Shown here piece after piece: positions 46,262 to 55,883 of a stretch of DNA of 64,000 nucleotides. The position numbers and the translations under genes were made by a program. The notes under the pieces were generated by a model. The model was given only the letters and a program-made list of their open reading frames with translations, made no database searches and was not told the origin of the DNA. Position 1 is the first letter of the stretch. Each line of letters starts with the position of its first letter. Source of the DNA: Atopobiaceae bacterium (lineage in GTDB: Bacteria > Actinomycetota > Coriobacteriia > Coriobacteriales > Atopobiaceae); the NCBI GenBank assembly GCA_022655215.1, contig JALCUE010000002.1:248001-312000 (forward strand). Reading direction: 5' to 3'.

Positions 46262-47178
46262 CACGCCTCGCCTCCCTTGGTGTACTCGCGGCGCTGGCGG
46301 CTTCGACGCATCCCCACGGGGATCGCCAGGGCCAGGGCCACGATGATGGCGGAGAGGACCTTCATGTCGTTGGCGTCCATCCCCATCTGCAGCACGACGG
46401 CGCGGATGAGGAAGTAGACGATCGAGCCGGCCACGGCGGAGATGAGCCTGCTCGAGAAGGAGCGGAGCTTGCCGGGCATGAGCTGGCCCAGCACCTCGCC
46501 GATCACGATGGCGGCCAGGCCGATCACGATGGCGCCCGTGCCCATGCCGATGTCGGCGTACTTCTGGCTCTGGCAGATGAGGCCGCCGGCCAGGCCGATG
46601 AGGCCGTTGCTCAGCATGAGGGCGATGAGCTTGGTGGTCTTGGTGTTGACGCCGAGCGCGCGGATCATCTGCTCGTTGTTGCCGGTCGCGCGCAGGGCGC
46701 TGCCGATCTCGGTGCCGAAGAACCAGTACATGATCGCGATGGTGACGCCCGCGATGACGACGCCCGCGAGGAGCGTGACGGTGCTCTGGGACAGGCCCGT
46801 GAGGTCGGACAGCCTGCTGAAGATGGTGTCGCACTTGAGCAGCGGCACGTTCGACTTGCCCATGATGCGCAGGTTGATGGACCACAGGCTGGTCATGGTG
46901 AGGATGCCCGCGAGGATGGCTGGGATCTCGAAGCGGGTGTGGAGAAGGCCCGTCACGCCGCCGGCGACGGCGCCCGCCGCGAAGGAGCACAGGAGGGCGA
47001 ACATGGGGTCCATCCCCATGTTCACGATGACGGCAGCACAGACGCAGCCGCCCAGCGCGAGGCTGCCGTCGGCCGTGAGGTCGGGGATGTCGAGGAGCTT
47101 GTAGGTGATGAAGACGCCGAGCACGGCGACTCCCCAGAGCAGACCCTGGGAGACGGCTCCCGATAGCGCGGTGAGCAT
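46261..47178 (-). CDS. ABC transporter permease, second TrpX-type system
   Basis: A 305-residue membrane protein with about nine hydrophobic segments. The early motif LLDIPDLTADGSLALGG corresponds to LDMADLTVDGSFCLG in the first system. LSNGLIGLAGGLICQSQKYADIGMGTGA is the family permease signature. It probably forms a homodimeric channel with the ATPase above. The gene overlaps the ATPase gene at its 3' end and lies 79 nt after the binding-protein gene. Confidence 0.92.
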   Translation of the reverse strand: MLTALSGAVSQGLLWGVAVLGVFITYKLLDIPDLTADGSLALGGCVCAAVIVNMGMDPMFALLCSFAAGAVAGGVTGLLHTRFEIPAILAGILTMTSLWSINLRIMGKSNVPLLKCDTIFSRLSDLTGLSQSTVTLLAGVVIAGVTIAIMYWFFGTEIGSALRATGNNEQMIRALGVNTKTTKLIALMLSNGLIGLAGGLICQSQKYADIGMGTGAIVIGLAAIVIGEVLGQLMPGKLRSFSSRLISAVAGSIVYFLIRAVVLQMGMDANDMKVLSAIIVALALAIPVGMRRSRQRREYTKGGEA

Positions 47179-47257
47179 GGACCCTCCTTCCGGCCGGAAG
47201 TCGGGTCATGACGCCCGGAGCCGACCACCTTGCCTTGTGCGTTGTCTCCTGCTGATG

Positions 47258-48253
47258 CTAGTCCAGGACGGAGAGGTCGATGCCGAGGGCGTCGGCCGTC
47301 TCCTGGTTGGTGACGAGCTTGCACTCCGAGGCGTCCTGGTACTCGATGGCCATCTCGGCAGGCGTGGCCTCGCCATTGAGGATCTTGACGGCCATCTCGC
47401 CCGCCTTGTGGCCGAGGTCGTAGTAGTCGATGCTGTACGACGCGAGGCCGCCGGCGTTCACCATGCCCTCCTCGCCGCAGATGACGGGGATCTTGTTCTC
47501 GTTGGCCACCATGGAGACGGTGGACATGCCCGCGGCGATGGTGTTGTCGGTGGGGGCGTAGATGGCGTCGACCTTGCCGGCCATCGACTCCACGACCGAC
47601 TGGATCTCGTTGGAGCTGGAGACGGTGTAGCGCGTGGTGGAGATGCCCAGCTTGGCGCAGGCGTCCTCGGCCAGCTTGATCTGGTACTCGGAGTTGGACT
47701 CGGCGGTGCAGTAGAGCAGGCCCACGGTCTTCGCGTCGGGCAGGAGCTTGTGGAGGAGGTCGATCTGGTCGGAGACGGGCGTGAGGTCGGACGTGCCGGT
47801 GACGTTGCCGCCGGGGGCCTCGTTCGACTCGACCAGGCCGGCGCTCTCGTAGTCGGTGATGGCGGTACCCACGATGGGCGTGGTGTCGGTGGCGCCGGCC
47901 ATGGCCTGGGCCGCCGGCGTGCCGATGGCGAGGATGAGGTCGTCGCCGTCGCCCGCGAGCTTGGAGGCGATGGTCTGGCAGGCGGTCTGGTCACCCTGGG
48001 CGTTCTGCTGGTCGATGGTGTAGCTGATGCCCGACTCGTCGAGCGCGGCCACGAAGCCCTTGTTGGAGGCGTCGAGCGCGCTGTGCTCGGTGAGCTGCAG
48101 GACGCCCACCTTGTAGGTGGTGCCCGAGCCGGAGCCGGACGCGGTGCCGGTGGAGTCGGAGCCGGTCGAGCTCGAGCCGCAGGCCACCATGGCGAAGACG
48201 ATGAGCGCCCCCACCACGGCCGTCGAGCAGATCCTGAGAAGACGCTTCATCAT
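47258..48253 (-). CDS. Substrate-binding lipoprotein, second TrpX-type system
   Basis: A 331-residue protein with a classical lipoprotein signal: basic start MMKRLLRI, hydrophobic stretch, and lipobox MVAC near residue 25. A Ser/Gly/Thr-rich linker follows. The mature domain has YKVGVLQLTEHSALDASNKGF, AIGTPAAQAMAGATDTTPIVG, GTSDLTPVSDQIDLLHKLLPDAKTVGLLYC, all characteristic of PF04392. AAGGGGTGA precedes the ATG. No T-box lies upstream of this operon; instead there is a palindrome at 48340-48357. The substrate is unknown. Confidence 0.92.
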   Translation of the reverse strand: MMKRLLRICSTAVVGALIVFAMVACGSSSTGSDSTGTASGSGSGTTYKVGVLQLTEHSALDASNKGFVAALDESGISYTIDQQNAQGDQTACQTIASKLAGDGDDLILAIGTPAAQAMAGATDTTPIVGTAITDYESAGLVESNEAPGGNVTGTSDLTPVSDQIDLLHKLLPDAKTVGLLYCTAESNSEYQIKLAEDACAKLGISTTRYTVSSSNEIQSVVESMAGKVDAIYAPTDNTIAAGMSTVSMVANENKIPVICGEEGMVNAGGLASYSIDYYDLGHKAGEMAVKILNGEATPAEMAIEYQDASECKLVTNQETADALGIDLSVLD

Positions 48254-48339
48254 GGTCACCCCTTGTGCGTTGACGTCGAGCGGGCCGCACGACGAGGTCG
48301 ACGGCCGCATGCTGGTGTTTAGGATGGTATCAGGTTTTT

Positions 48340-48357
48340 CCCTGCATACATGCAGGG
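48340..48357. promoter_or_regulatory. Operator-like palindrome upstream of the second ABC operon
   Basis: CCCTGCATACATGCAGGG is an 18-bp inverted repeat with 8-bp arms around a 2-bp centre, 87 bp before the binding-protein ATG. It is flanked by an AT stretch on one side but not by a T-run in the correct place for a terminator on either strand. It is likely a repressor or activator site. Confidence 0.55.
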
Positions 48358-48517
48358 ATGCCCCACGCGGTCGCGGACGAAACACTCCCGAGACATCAGA
48401 GGCGCGCGTGGACGGGATGGGGCTGGAAGACGGTCAAGACTCGCGGCCGTCACGTCGTCGGGATGTGGCGGCCGCGCATGTCCCTCTCGTCCGACCTGGC
48501 GTGCCCTGGGCCGTAGC

Positions 48518-49459
48518 CTACTTGTCGTAGGTGTAGAAGCCCTTTCCGGCATTGACGCCGGTCTCGCCCGCGTCGATCTTCTCCTTGAGCATGGCCACGA
48601 TCTTGCCCGGGACGCTCTCGGCATCGGCGGCCTGCGGGTTCATCGACGTGATGTTGTAGGCGGTGGTGAGGCCCACGACGTCGAGGATGCGGAAGGGGCC
48701 GAGGGGTGCGCCGGTCGCAAGCATCCAGGTCTTGTCGATGGTCTCGGGGTCGGCCACGTCGGTGGCGTAGAGGGCCTCGGCCGCGGTGAGGAACGGCACG
48801 AGCATGCTGTTCAGGATGTAGCCGGGCTGCTCCTTCTTGAGGCAGAGCGGCACCATCCCGATGGCGTCGGCGAACTCCACCACCTGGTCATAGGCGGCCT
48901 TGTCGGTCCCCTCGTGTCCCATGATCTCGGCGGTGTTGTTGCGCCAGATCTCGTTGGCGAAGTGGATGGCCAGGTACTTCTCCGGACGGCCCGTATAGCT
49001 CGCGAAGGCGCTGGGCAGCATGGTGGAGGAGTTCGTGGTCAGGATGGTCTTTTCGGGAAGGTGCTTGGCCAGCTCGGTGTAGAAGGCGATCTTCTGCTGC
49101 GGGTCCTCGGCGATGGCCTCGATCACGAGGTCCGCATCAGCCGCCGCCTCCTCGTAGCTGGTCGTGAGCGTGATCGAGTCGTAGGCCGTCTCGACCTGGC
49201 GCTTCAGCTCGTCTATCTGGAGCGGCGTGAGGTCGCGCTTGTCGGCCAGCCCGCGGCAGTAGGCAGCCGGGTTGGTCTTCATCGCCTCGAGGGTCGCGAG
49301 GTAGATGCCCTTGATTCGCTCGAGCTTGGGCTGGGTGCGGCCGATCGAGCCCTCGCTCCTCAGCCAGATGGTGACGTCGAATCCCTTGTAGGCGCTCTGC
49401 AGCGCGATCTGGCTGCCCAGCACGCCGCCACCTGCGACGACGACCTTCTTGATGTCCAT
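48518..49459 (-). CDS. 3-hydroxyacyl-CoA dehydrogenase family protein
   Basis: A 313-residue NAD-dependent dehydrogenase. The Rossmann motif is VVVAGGGVLGSQIALQSA (GxGxxG variant GGGVLG). DLVIEAIAEDPQQK, TNSSTMLPS, the catalytic-His region AIHFANEIW and QPGYILNSML follow in the order of 3-hydroxybutyryl-CoA dehydrogenases. The end AGKGFYTYDK is the conserved C-terminus. It oxidises 3-hydroxyacyl-CoA or reduces acetoacetyl-CoA. I chose ATG at 49459 because AAGGAG lies 6 nt upstream; a start six bases earlier abuts that site. No thiolase or crotonase gene is adjacent, so the pathway is unclear. Confidence 0.9.
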   Translation of the reverse strand: MDIKKVVVAGGGVLGSQIALQSAYKGFDVTIWLRSEGSIGRTQPKLERIKGIYLATLEAMKTNPAAYCRGLADKRDLTPLQIDELKRQVETAYDSITLTTSYEEAAADADLVIEAIAEDPQQKIAFYTELAKHLPEKTILTTNSSTMLPSAFASYTGRPEKYLAIHFANEIWRNNTAEIMGHEGTDKAAYDQVVEFADAIGMVPLCLKKEQPGYILNSMLVPFLTAAEALYATDVADPETIDKTWMLATGAPLGPFRILDVVGLTTAYNITSMNPQAADAESVPGKIVAMLKEKIDAGETGVNAGKGFYTYDK

Positions 49460-49723
49460 GCGCATCTCCTTGACGGTTCGCCCCGCCGCCCCCTGGTGAC
49501 GGGTCCCATTGGTCTGGAGACAATCTACCCAGCGGGAGGGCGGGGGAGCCTGGTGGCGACGGTGCGTTCGGTGAACGACAAAGCGCGGGATACGGTCCTC
49601 CCCGGTCGGGGCGAGAAGACGATCAAGCGCACTTCCTCGTTCATCGGACGCATGGAGGATGCCGCGGACCGCGCATCGGCACCGGCTATGCATCAGCCGC
49701 GCATCGGCCGCGCCGTGGGTCGC

Positions 49724-50389
49724 CTATCCGGCGAGGAACGCGTCCAGCGCCTCGAGACCAGCCGTGATCCGCTCGTCGACGTGCTGCAGATGGCTTCCCG
49801 GACCCGTGCGGAACTCGACCTCCGCGCCGAGCCGACGGAGGGTCTCGGCGGTCAGGCGGGTGCGGTCCTCCACCGCGTGCAGGATCTCGGGCGAGGCGAG
49901 CCTCTCCTTGGTGCCTATGGAGAGGTACGCGAACCGCCCGGCCATGGGAGTCGTGCATCCGGCCAGGTAGTCGGGCCATCCCTCGTACCACACCGAGCCC
50001 GACAGGCTGGCCGCGGCCGCGAGGCGCGTGTCGGTCATGAACGAGTGGAGCGAGAAGAGGCCGGCCAGGGAGAATCCCGCGAGCGCGACCGAGCGAGGTT
50101 GGAGGCCATGTGCCGCCTCGACCCCGTCGAGGAAGGGGCCCATGACCCTCTCGTACGTGCGGGAGGCCAGACCCTCGAAGTCGGCGTCCCCGTGGTAGAG
50201 GCCAGGTGCCAGCCATGGCGTGAGCTCGTCGTCCCAGTCATGGACGGGGAAGGAGGCGAGGTTCGCGCGGAGGTGCGGGGTCTCCTGCTCGCCCATGACA
50301 TGCGAGGGGTGCTCCGCCATGTCCATGAGGATGATGAGAGGGGCGTCCGGCCCTTCGGACCCCGCCTTGAACGTGTGCTCCGTGGTCAT
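49724..50389 (-). CDS. Alpha/beta-hydrolase esterase
   Basis: A 221-residue protein with the nucleophile elbow GFSLAG (Ser near residue 107) and strands such as APLIILMDMA. A likely catalytic His lies in GSHLQHVDERI near 200. Size and order fit the putative-esterase branch of the alpha/beta hydrolases, which hydrolyse acyl esters or siderophore-like substrates. It lacks a signal peptide and is cytoplasmic. It is divergent from the HIRAN gene, with the palindrome at 50430-50447 between the two starts. Confidence 0.75.
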   Translation of the reverse strand: MTTEHTFKAGSEGPDAPLIILMDMAEHPSHVMGEQETPHLRANLASFPVHDWDDELTPWLAPGLYHGDADFEGLASRTYERVMGPFLDGVEAAHGLQPRSVALAGFSLAGLFSLHSFMTDTRLAAAASLSGSVWYEGWPDYLAGCTTPMAGRFAYLSIGTKERLASPEILHAVEDRTRLTAETLRRLGAEVEFRTGPGSHLQHVDERITAGLEALDAFLAG

Positions 50390-50429
50390 GTCGTCCCCGC
50401 CTCTCGCGTCGATGGTCCCGTCCCCTGCG

Positions 50430-50447
50430 CTGACAAATTAGTGTCAG
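50430..50447. promoter_or_regulatory. CTGACA-N6-TGTCAG operator-like inverted repeat
   Basis: A perfect 6-bp inverted repeat with an AT-rich 6-bp centre, 41 bp before the esterase start (minus strand) and 87 bp before the HIRAN start (plus strand). It could control either or both divergent genes. Confidence 0.4.
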
Positions 50448-50533
50448 GCGTGGTCCATATGATACGGCCAGGTCAAGAGGACGCGAACCGGGCTGTCGGG
50501 AAGCCTGAGGCGTCAGAGGACGGGAGGCCTGCC

Positions 50534-50896
50534 ATGTACGAGCCGTCGCGCCATTTGGACACGTTCATGATCGCCGGATTCCAGTACTGGGACGGCGCCT
50601 GCGCCCTGCCCAAGATGAGGGTGGGCGACCTCCTGCGTCTCGTGCCCGAGCCGGACAACCCGTACGACGCGGAGGCCGTCGCCATCTACCGAAAGGGGAC
50701 GAAGCTCGGGTTCGTCCCGCGCGATCGCAACCATCACTTGGCGGTGATGTGCCACTTCGGCCACAGGAAGGACTTCGAGCTCCGCATCCTCAGGCTCGAC
50801 CGTGAGGCCGACCCGTGGGACCAGGTCATGGTGGGACTCTACGTCAAGGACGCTCGCAAGGACGAAAAGCGCGGCAAGCACGGCAGGCGCGGCTGA
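50534..50896 (+). CDS. Stand-alone HIRAN-domain protein
   Basis: A 120-residue protein that is almost entirely a HIRAN domain: FMIAGFQYWDG, MRVGDLLRLVPEPDNPYDAEAVAIYRKGTKLGFVPRDRN, then a short basic tail (KDEKRGKHGRRG). HIRAN domains bind 3' ends of DNA in eukaryotic HLTF; bacterial stand-alone forms are of unknown role. GGGAGG precedes the ATG at 50534. It may recognise damaged or processed DNA ends, but its neighbours do not confirm this. Confidence 0.85.
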   Translation: MYEPSRHLDTFMIAGFQYWDGACALPKMRVGDLLRLVPEPDNPYDAEAVAIYRKGTKLGFVPRDRNHHLAVMCHFGHRKDFELRILRLDREADPWDQVMVGLYVKDARKDEKRGKHGRRG

Positions 50897-51072
50897 CGTG
50901 AGGTCCTCCGGCGGTTCCACATCTGAAGCCTAGGTGGACGCGGGCCATCCCCGCGCGAACCCGCTCTCGGATACGTTAACCTGGGGTTTCACGACGATGA
51001 TCGCCTGCGCGCCATACGCTGCCGGCGATCGCGTCCCGAACGGGCTAATGGCCCGAGACCAGGAGACACACG

Positions 51073-52752
<1,680 letters not shown>

Positions 52753-52763
52753 GCAGGTCGGCT

Positions 52764-53633
52764 ATGTCGTGGCGGCTCGGCCTTCGCGGCCTGCATCCCG
52801 TTCGTGGCGCCTCGAGGCCCACGTTCGTGAGGACCGTCGTGGCGGCGGATGACTCGGACGTGCGCGTGCTCGTCTCGGGAGGGGTGTTCCAGTCGGCCAC
52901 CTTCCTGGACGAGCGCCGCTTCGATCCGGTCTTCGCCTATCAACGTGCCTTCGACGTCGCCTTCGAGGCGGTGCCGGGGGCACGCCGCGTCCTCATGCTG
53001 GGCGGAGGTGGATACGCCTGGCCCAAGCACGTGCTTGCCACGAGGCCGGAGGTGGCGCTGGATGTGGTCGAGCTCGACCCAGCCGTGACCGCCGCCGCGG
53101 GCAGGTGGTTCTTCCTGGACGAGGCGAGGGAGACCTTCGACCCCGATGGAACTCGCCTGCGCATCCTCACCGGAGATGCCCGGGAGCTGCTGGACCGTGC
53201 GGGCGTGCCGGGGCGCGCGGGTGCGGACGATGGCCTGCGCGAGACGTACGACGTCATCGTGGACGACTGCTTCTCCGGCCATGAGCCCGTCGCCTCCCTG
53301 TCCACGGTGGAGGCGGCCGAGGCCGTGCGGCGACGCCTGGCTCCCGACGGCGTCTACCTCGCCAACGTCGTCTCCGCCGAGGAGGGGCGTGACCTCGCGT
53401 TCCTGCGTGACGAGGTGGCGACGCTCTCCGCCGTCTTCCCCCGCGTATGCGTCATCCCCTGCGTCGACGACGAGTTCGGCGGCGGTGACTCCGGCGGCGA
53501 GGACAACTACCTCGTGGTCGCAGGCAACCGCGACCACGAGCTTCCCGGCGCCGTGCCATTCGACGACGACTTCCTCGGCGAGGTCCTCACCGATGGTGGA
53601 CAGGGCGGCCACGCGGGAGGGCTGCGCCCATGA
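52764..53633 (+). CDS. Spermidine-synthase-like methyltransferase-fold protein
   Basis: A 289-residue protein with a Rossmann-like SAM-binding core: VLMLGGGGYAWPKHVL near residue 77, DVVELDPAVTAAA near 100, and YDVIVDDCFSGHEP near 168. This is the spermidine-synthase-like class, but polyamine-binding acids are not obvious, so the substrate is unknown. It begins 11 nt after ettA and overlaps yaaA at its 3' end by ATGA (53630-53633), so the three genes may be co-transcribed. Confidence 0.75.
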   Translation: MSWRLGLRGLHPVRGASRPTFVRTVVAADDSDVRVLVSGGVFQSATFLDERRFDPVFAYQRAFDVAFEAVPGARRVLMLGGGGYAWPKHVLATRPEVALDVVELDPAVTAAAGRWFFLDEARETFDPDGTRLRILTGDARELLDRAGVPGRAGADDGLRETYDVIVDDCFSGHEPVASLSTVEAAEAVRRRLAPDGVYLANVVSAEEGRDLAFLRDEVATLSAVFPRVCVIPCVDDEFGGGDSGGEDNYLVVAGNRDHELPGAVPFDDDFLGEVLTDGGQGGHAGGLRP

Positions 53634-54454
53634 GCCGCGAGCCGTTCGTGATGATCGTCTCGCCCGCGAAGCGGATGGAGGAGGGGTCGGACATGGCCCC
53701 CATCACGACGCCGGCCCTTCTGAGCCGCTCCGAGGTCCTGGTCGAGGCCATGCGTCGGCTCTCATACGAGGAGCTCCGCGACCTCTGGCGCTGCAGCGAC
53801 GCGATCGCCCGCCCCAGCCACGATCGGCTTTTTGCCATGGATCTCACGGGCGAGACCCACCCGCTCACGCCTGCCGTCATGGCATACAGGGGGATCCAGT
53901 ACCAGCACATGGCGCCGCAGGTCCTGGACGAGAGGGGCCTCGCGTACCTCGGGCGACACCTCCGGATCGTCTCCGGGCTCTACGGGATCCTACGCCCGTT
54001 CGATGGCGTCGCGCCGTACCGGCTCGAGATGCAGGCGCGGCTCGCGGTGCCCGCCGATGATGGCCGGATGACGCGTGACCTTTACGCGTTCTGGGGCGAC
54101 TCGCTTGCTCGCGCGCTTGCCGACGAGGCGGACGTCGTCGTGAACCTCGCGTCGGTGGAGTATGCCAAGGCCGTGTTCCCGCGCCTCGAGGCCCTTCGCG
54201 CGACCGGCGAGGAGGTGCCGCGCACGCTCACGTGCCTGTTCGGGACGTTGGAGAAAGGCCGTCTCGTGCAGAGGGCGACCGAGGCCAAGGCCGCGCGCGG
54301 GACCTTCGTGCGCTGGTGTGCCGAGGAGGGGATCGAGGACGTCGACCGGCTCCGGTCCTTCTCGGAGAGGGGATACCACCTGGACGAGGGCCTCTCCCTC
54401 TCGATGGATCCCGATGGCGGCGTCCTCGCGTTCGTGAGGCGGCCGGGCCTCTAG
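53630..54454 (+). CDS. yaaA: Peroxide stress protein YaaA family
   Basis: A 274-residue protein with the family features MIVSPAKRME near residue 8, YRGIQYQHM near 86, LRIVSGLYGILRPFDGVAPYRLEM near 110, VVNLASVEYAKAV and GTFVRWCAEE. YaaA proteins lower free iron and protect DNA during oxidative stress. The gene overlaps the upstream gene by 4 nt. Its final codons and stop lie in the first copy of the 80-bp repeat (54448-54527). Its stop is convergent with, and in the ancestral arrangement overlapped, the 3' end of the LCP gene. Confidence 0.92.
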   Translation: MSREPFVMIVSPAKRMEEGSDMAPITTPALLSRSEVLVEAMRRLSYEELRDLWRCSDAIARPSHDRLFAMDLTGETHPLTPAVMAYRGIQYQHMAPQVLDERGLAYLGRHLRIVSGLYGILRPFDGVAPYRLEMQARLAVPADDGRMTRDLYAFWGDSLARALADEADVVVNLASVEYAKAVFPRLEALRATGEEVPRTLTCLFGTLEKGRLVQRATEAKAARGTFVRWCAEEGIEDVDRLRSFSERGYHLDEGLSLSMDPDGGVLAFVRRPGL

Positions 54455-54527
54455 GCCAGGTCGGACCCGACTATCACCAGGACGTCCGACGTGGTGGAAT
54501 ACGTGCCGTCGTTCTTCTCCACGGTGC
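54448..54527. repeat. 80-bp direct repeat, left copy
   Basis: Identical over all 80 bp to 55804-55883. It contains the yaaA stop and, on the minus strand, a silent copy of the last codons of the LCP gene. Confidence 0.95.
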
Positions 54528-54541
54528 TCTCCTCCCTTCCG

Positions 54542-54588
54542 TTGAGCAAAAATGCTCAATGACTGAGCAAAAATGCTCAGTGTAGTAT
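54542..54588 (+). promoter_or_regulatory. Twin palindromic operator and promoter of the DUF4143 ATPase
   Basis: TTGAGCAAAAATGCTCAA (54542-54559) and CTGAGCAAAAATGCTCAG (54563-54580) are 18-bp palindromes with a shared 16-bp core, spaced 21 bp (two helical turns). A TAGTAT -10 box follows at 54583-54588. The second palindrome lies between the presumed -35 and -10 boxes, so a bound protein would repress. Confidence 0.7.
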
Positions 54589-54619
54589 CATGCGAGGTAG
54601 GATGGACGAAGGGAGAGAC

Positions 54620-55810
54620 ATGGCTACCTTGCCGACATACGAGAGACCCCTGGTTTCCACGCTCCTCGAGCGCGTGGGGGAGCCGCGTCGATTCATGCAG
54701 GTGGTGGTCGGCCCGCGCCAGTCGGGAAAGACGACGGCCATCTCGCAGATGCTCTCCAAGGTGGACCTCCCCCATCACATGGTCCGGGCCTCGCAGGACA
54801 TCGTGGACTCCCAGGCATGGCTTCGTAGGGAGTGGGACCAGGCGCGGCTCCTCGCGGGGAAGGACGGCCACGCGATCCTCGTCATCGATGAGGTCCAGAT
54901 GGTCAGACAGTGGTCCTCCGTGGTGAAGGCGCTGTGGGACGCAGACACGGATGCGGACCTCGACCTGCAGGTGGTCCTCACGGGGTCCTCCTCGCTCCTG
55001 CTCAGGAAGGGGCTGACCGAGGGTCTCACGGGCAGGTTCGAGCTCATCTCCTGCAACCAGTGGGACTACCCGGAGTGCAGGGATGCGTTCGGCTACACGT
55101 TGGACGACTATCTCTTCTTCGGAGGCTATCCCGGGGCCGCCTCCCTTCGGGGTGACGAGGGCCGCTGGCTTGGATACATGACGAACTCCGTCATAGCCCC
55201 GAGCGTCACGCGTGACGTCGTCTCGCTCGAGGCCGTCCACAAGCCGGCCGTGATGGAGAGGCTCTTCTCCCTGGGGGCGGCCTATTCGGCCCAGGAGCTC
55301 TCCTATCGCAAGATCCTCGGCCAGCTCGATGATGCGGGGAACACCACCACCATCGCCCATTACCTCGAGCTCCTCTCGAACGCGGGCCTTCTGACGGGGC
55401 TGCAGAAGTACTCGGAGAAGCTGCTGAGGACCCGGGCGAGCTCCCCGAGGCTCATGGTCCACGACACCTCCCTCATGGTGGCGAGCTATGGGATGTACCG
55501 GGACTTCCTCCTCACCGACCCCGAGCGCCGCGGCCATCTCGTGGAGAGCGCGGTCGGCGCCTATCTGCTGAGGAGGTCCTTCGCCGAGGGGTTCCAGGTG
55601 TTCTGGTGGCGGGAGGGGACCGATGAGGTCGACTTCGTGGTCCAGCAGGGCATGAGCCGCACGGCCATCGAGGTCAAGAGCGGCAGGGTGAAGGGCCTCG
55701 GCGGCCTCGATGTCTTCTGTGGGAGATATCCGGGCACGCGCTCGCTCGTCATCGGCTCGGCAGACGCGCCGCTCGAGGCCTTCCTGAGCGGCGAGGTCCC
55801 CTTCCTCTAG
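54620..55810 (+). CDS. AAA_14/DUF4143 ATPase with PD-(D/E)XK-like C-terminus
   Basis: A 396-residue protein. Walker A is VVGPRQSGKTT near residue 28, Walker B ILVIDEVQ near 84, and the sensor region is VVLTGSSSLLLRKG...LTGRF near 118. The DUF4143 part follows, with FFGGYPGA, VTRDVV, NAGLLTGLQKYSEK and a final block VESAVGAYLL...FWWREGTDEVDFVV...AIEVKSG, which is the order of residues in PD-(D/E)XK nucleases. Such ATPases are often multicopy in gut bacteria with unknown function. I chose ATG 54620 (AAGGGAG 5 nt upstream); ATG 54590 lies only 2 bp after the -10 box. The final Leu codon and stop lie inside the right 80-bp repeat. Confidence 0.88.
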   Translation: MATLPTYERPLVSTLLERVGEPRRFMQVVVGPRQSGKTTAISQMLSKVDLPHHMVRASQDIVDSQAWLRREWDQARLLAGKDGHAILVIDEVQMVRQWSSVVKALWDADTDADLDLQVVLTGSSSLLLRKGLTEGLTGRFELISCNQWDYPECRDAFGYTLDDYLFFGGYPGAASLRGDEGRWLGYMTNSVIAPSVTRDVVSLEAVHKPAVMERLFSLGAAYSAQELSYRKILGQLDDAGNTTTIAHYLELLSNAGLLTGLQKYSEKLLRTRASSPRLMVHDTSLMVASYGMYRDFLLTDPERRGHLVESAVGAYLLRRSFAEGFQVFWWREGTDEVDFVVQQGMSRTAIEVKSGRVKGLGGLDVFCGRYPGTRSLVIGSADAPLEAFLSGEVPFL

Positions 55811-55883
55811 GCCAGGTCGGACCCGACTATCACCAGGACGTCCGACGTGGTGGAATACGTGCCGTCGTTCTTCTCCACGGTGC
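55804..55883. repeat. 80-bp direct repeat, right copy
   Basis: Identical to 54448-54527. It contains the last about 25 codons of the LCP gene on the minus strand and the end of the ATPase gene on the plus strand. Confidence 0.95.

Larger units (their letters stand above)
54448..55883 (+). mobile_element. Candidate mobile cassette carrying a DUF4143 ATPase
   Basis: The unit is bounded by identical 80-bp direct repeats (54448-54527 and 55804-55883). The right repeat is the genuine 3' end of the LCP gene; the left repeat is an extra copy next to yaaA. Removing one repeat and the 1276-bp unique part (54528-55803) would restore convergent yaaA and LCP genes with overlapping stops. No transposase, integrase or terminal inverted repeats are visible. 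The only gene inside encodes an ATPase with a nuclease-like C-terminal domain. Confidence 0.55.

Noticed and set aside
48340-48357. The palindrome as an intrinsic terminator of the 3-hydroxyacyl-CoA dehydrogenase gene
   Set aside because: On the minus strand the stem is followed by A residues rather than T. It sits 160 bp past the stop and right before the next promoter region.
54448-55883. A classical insertion sequence
   Set aside because: An 80-bp direct repeat is far longer than a transposase target duplication. No transposase or terminal inverted repeats are present.
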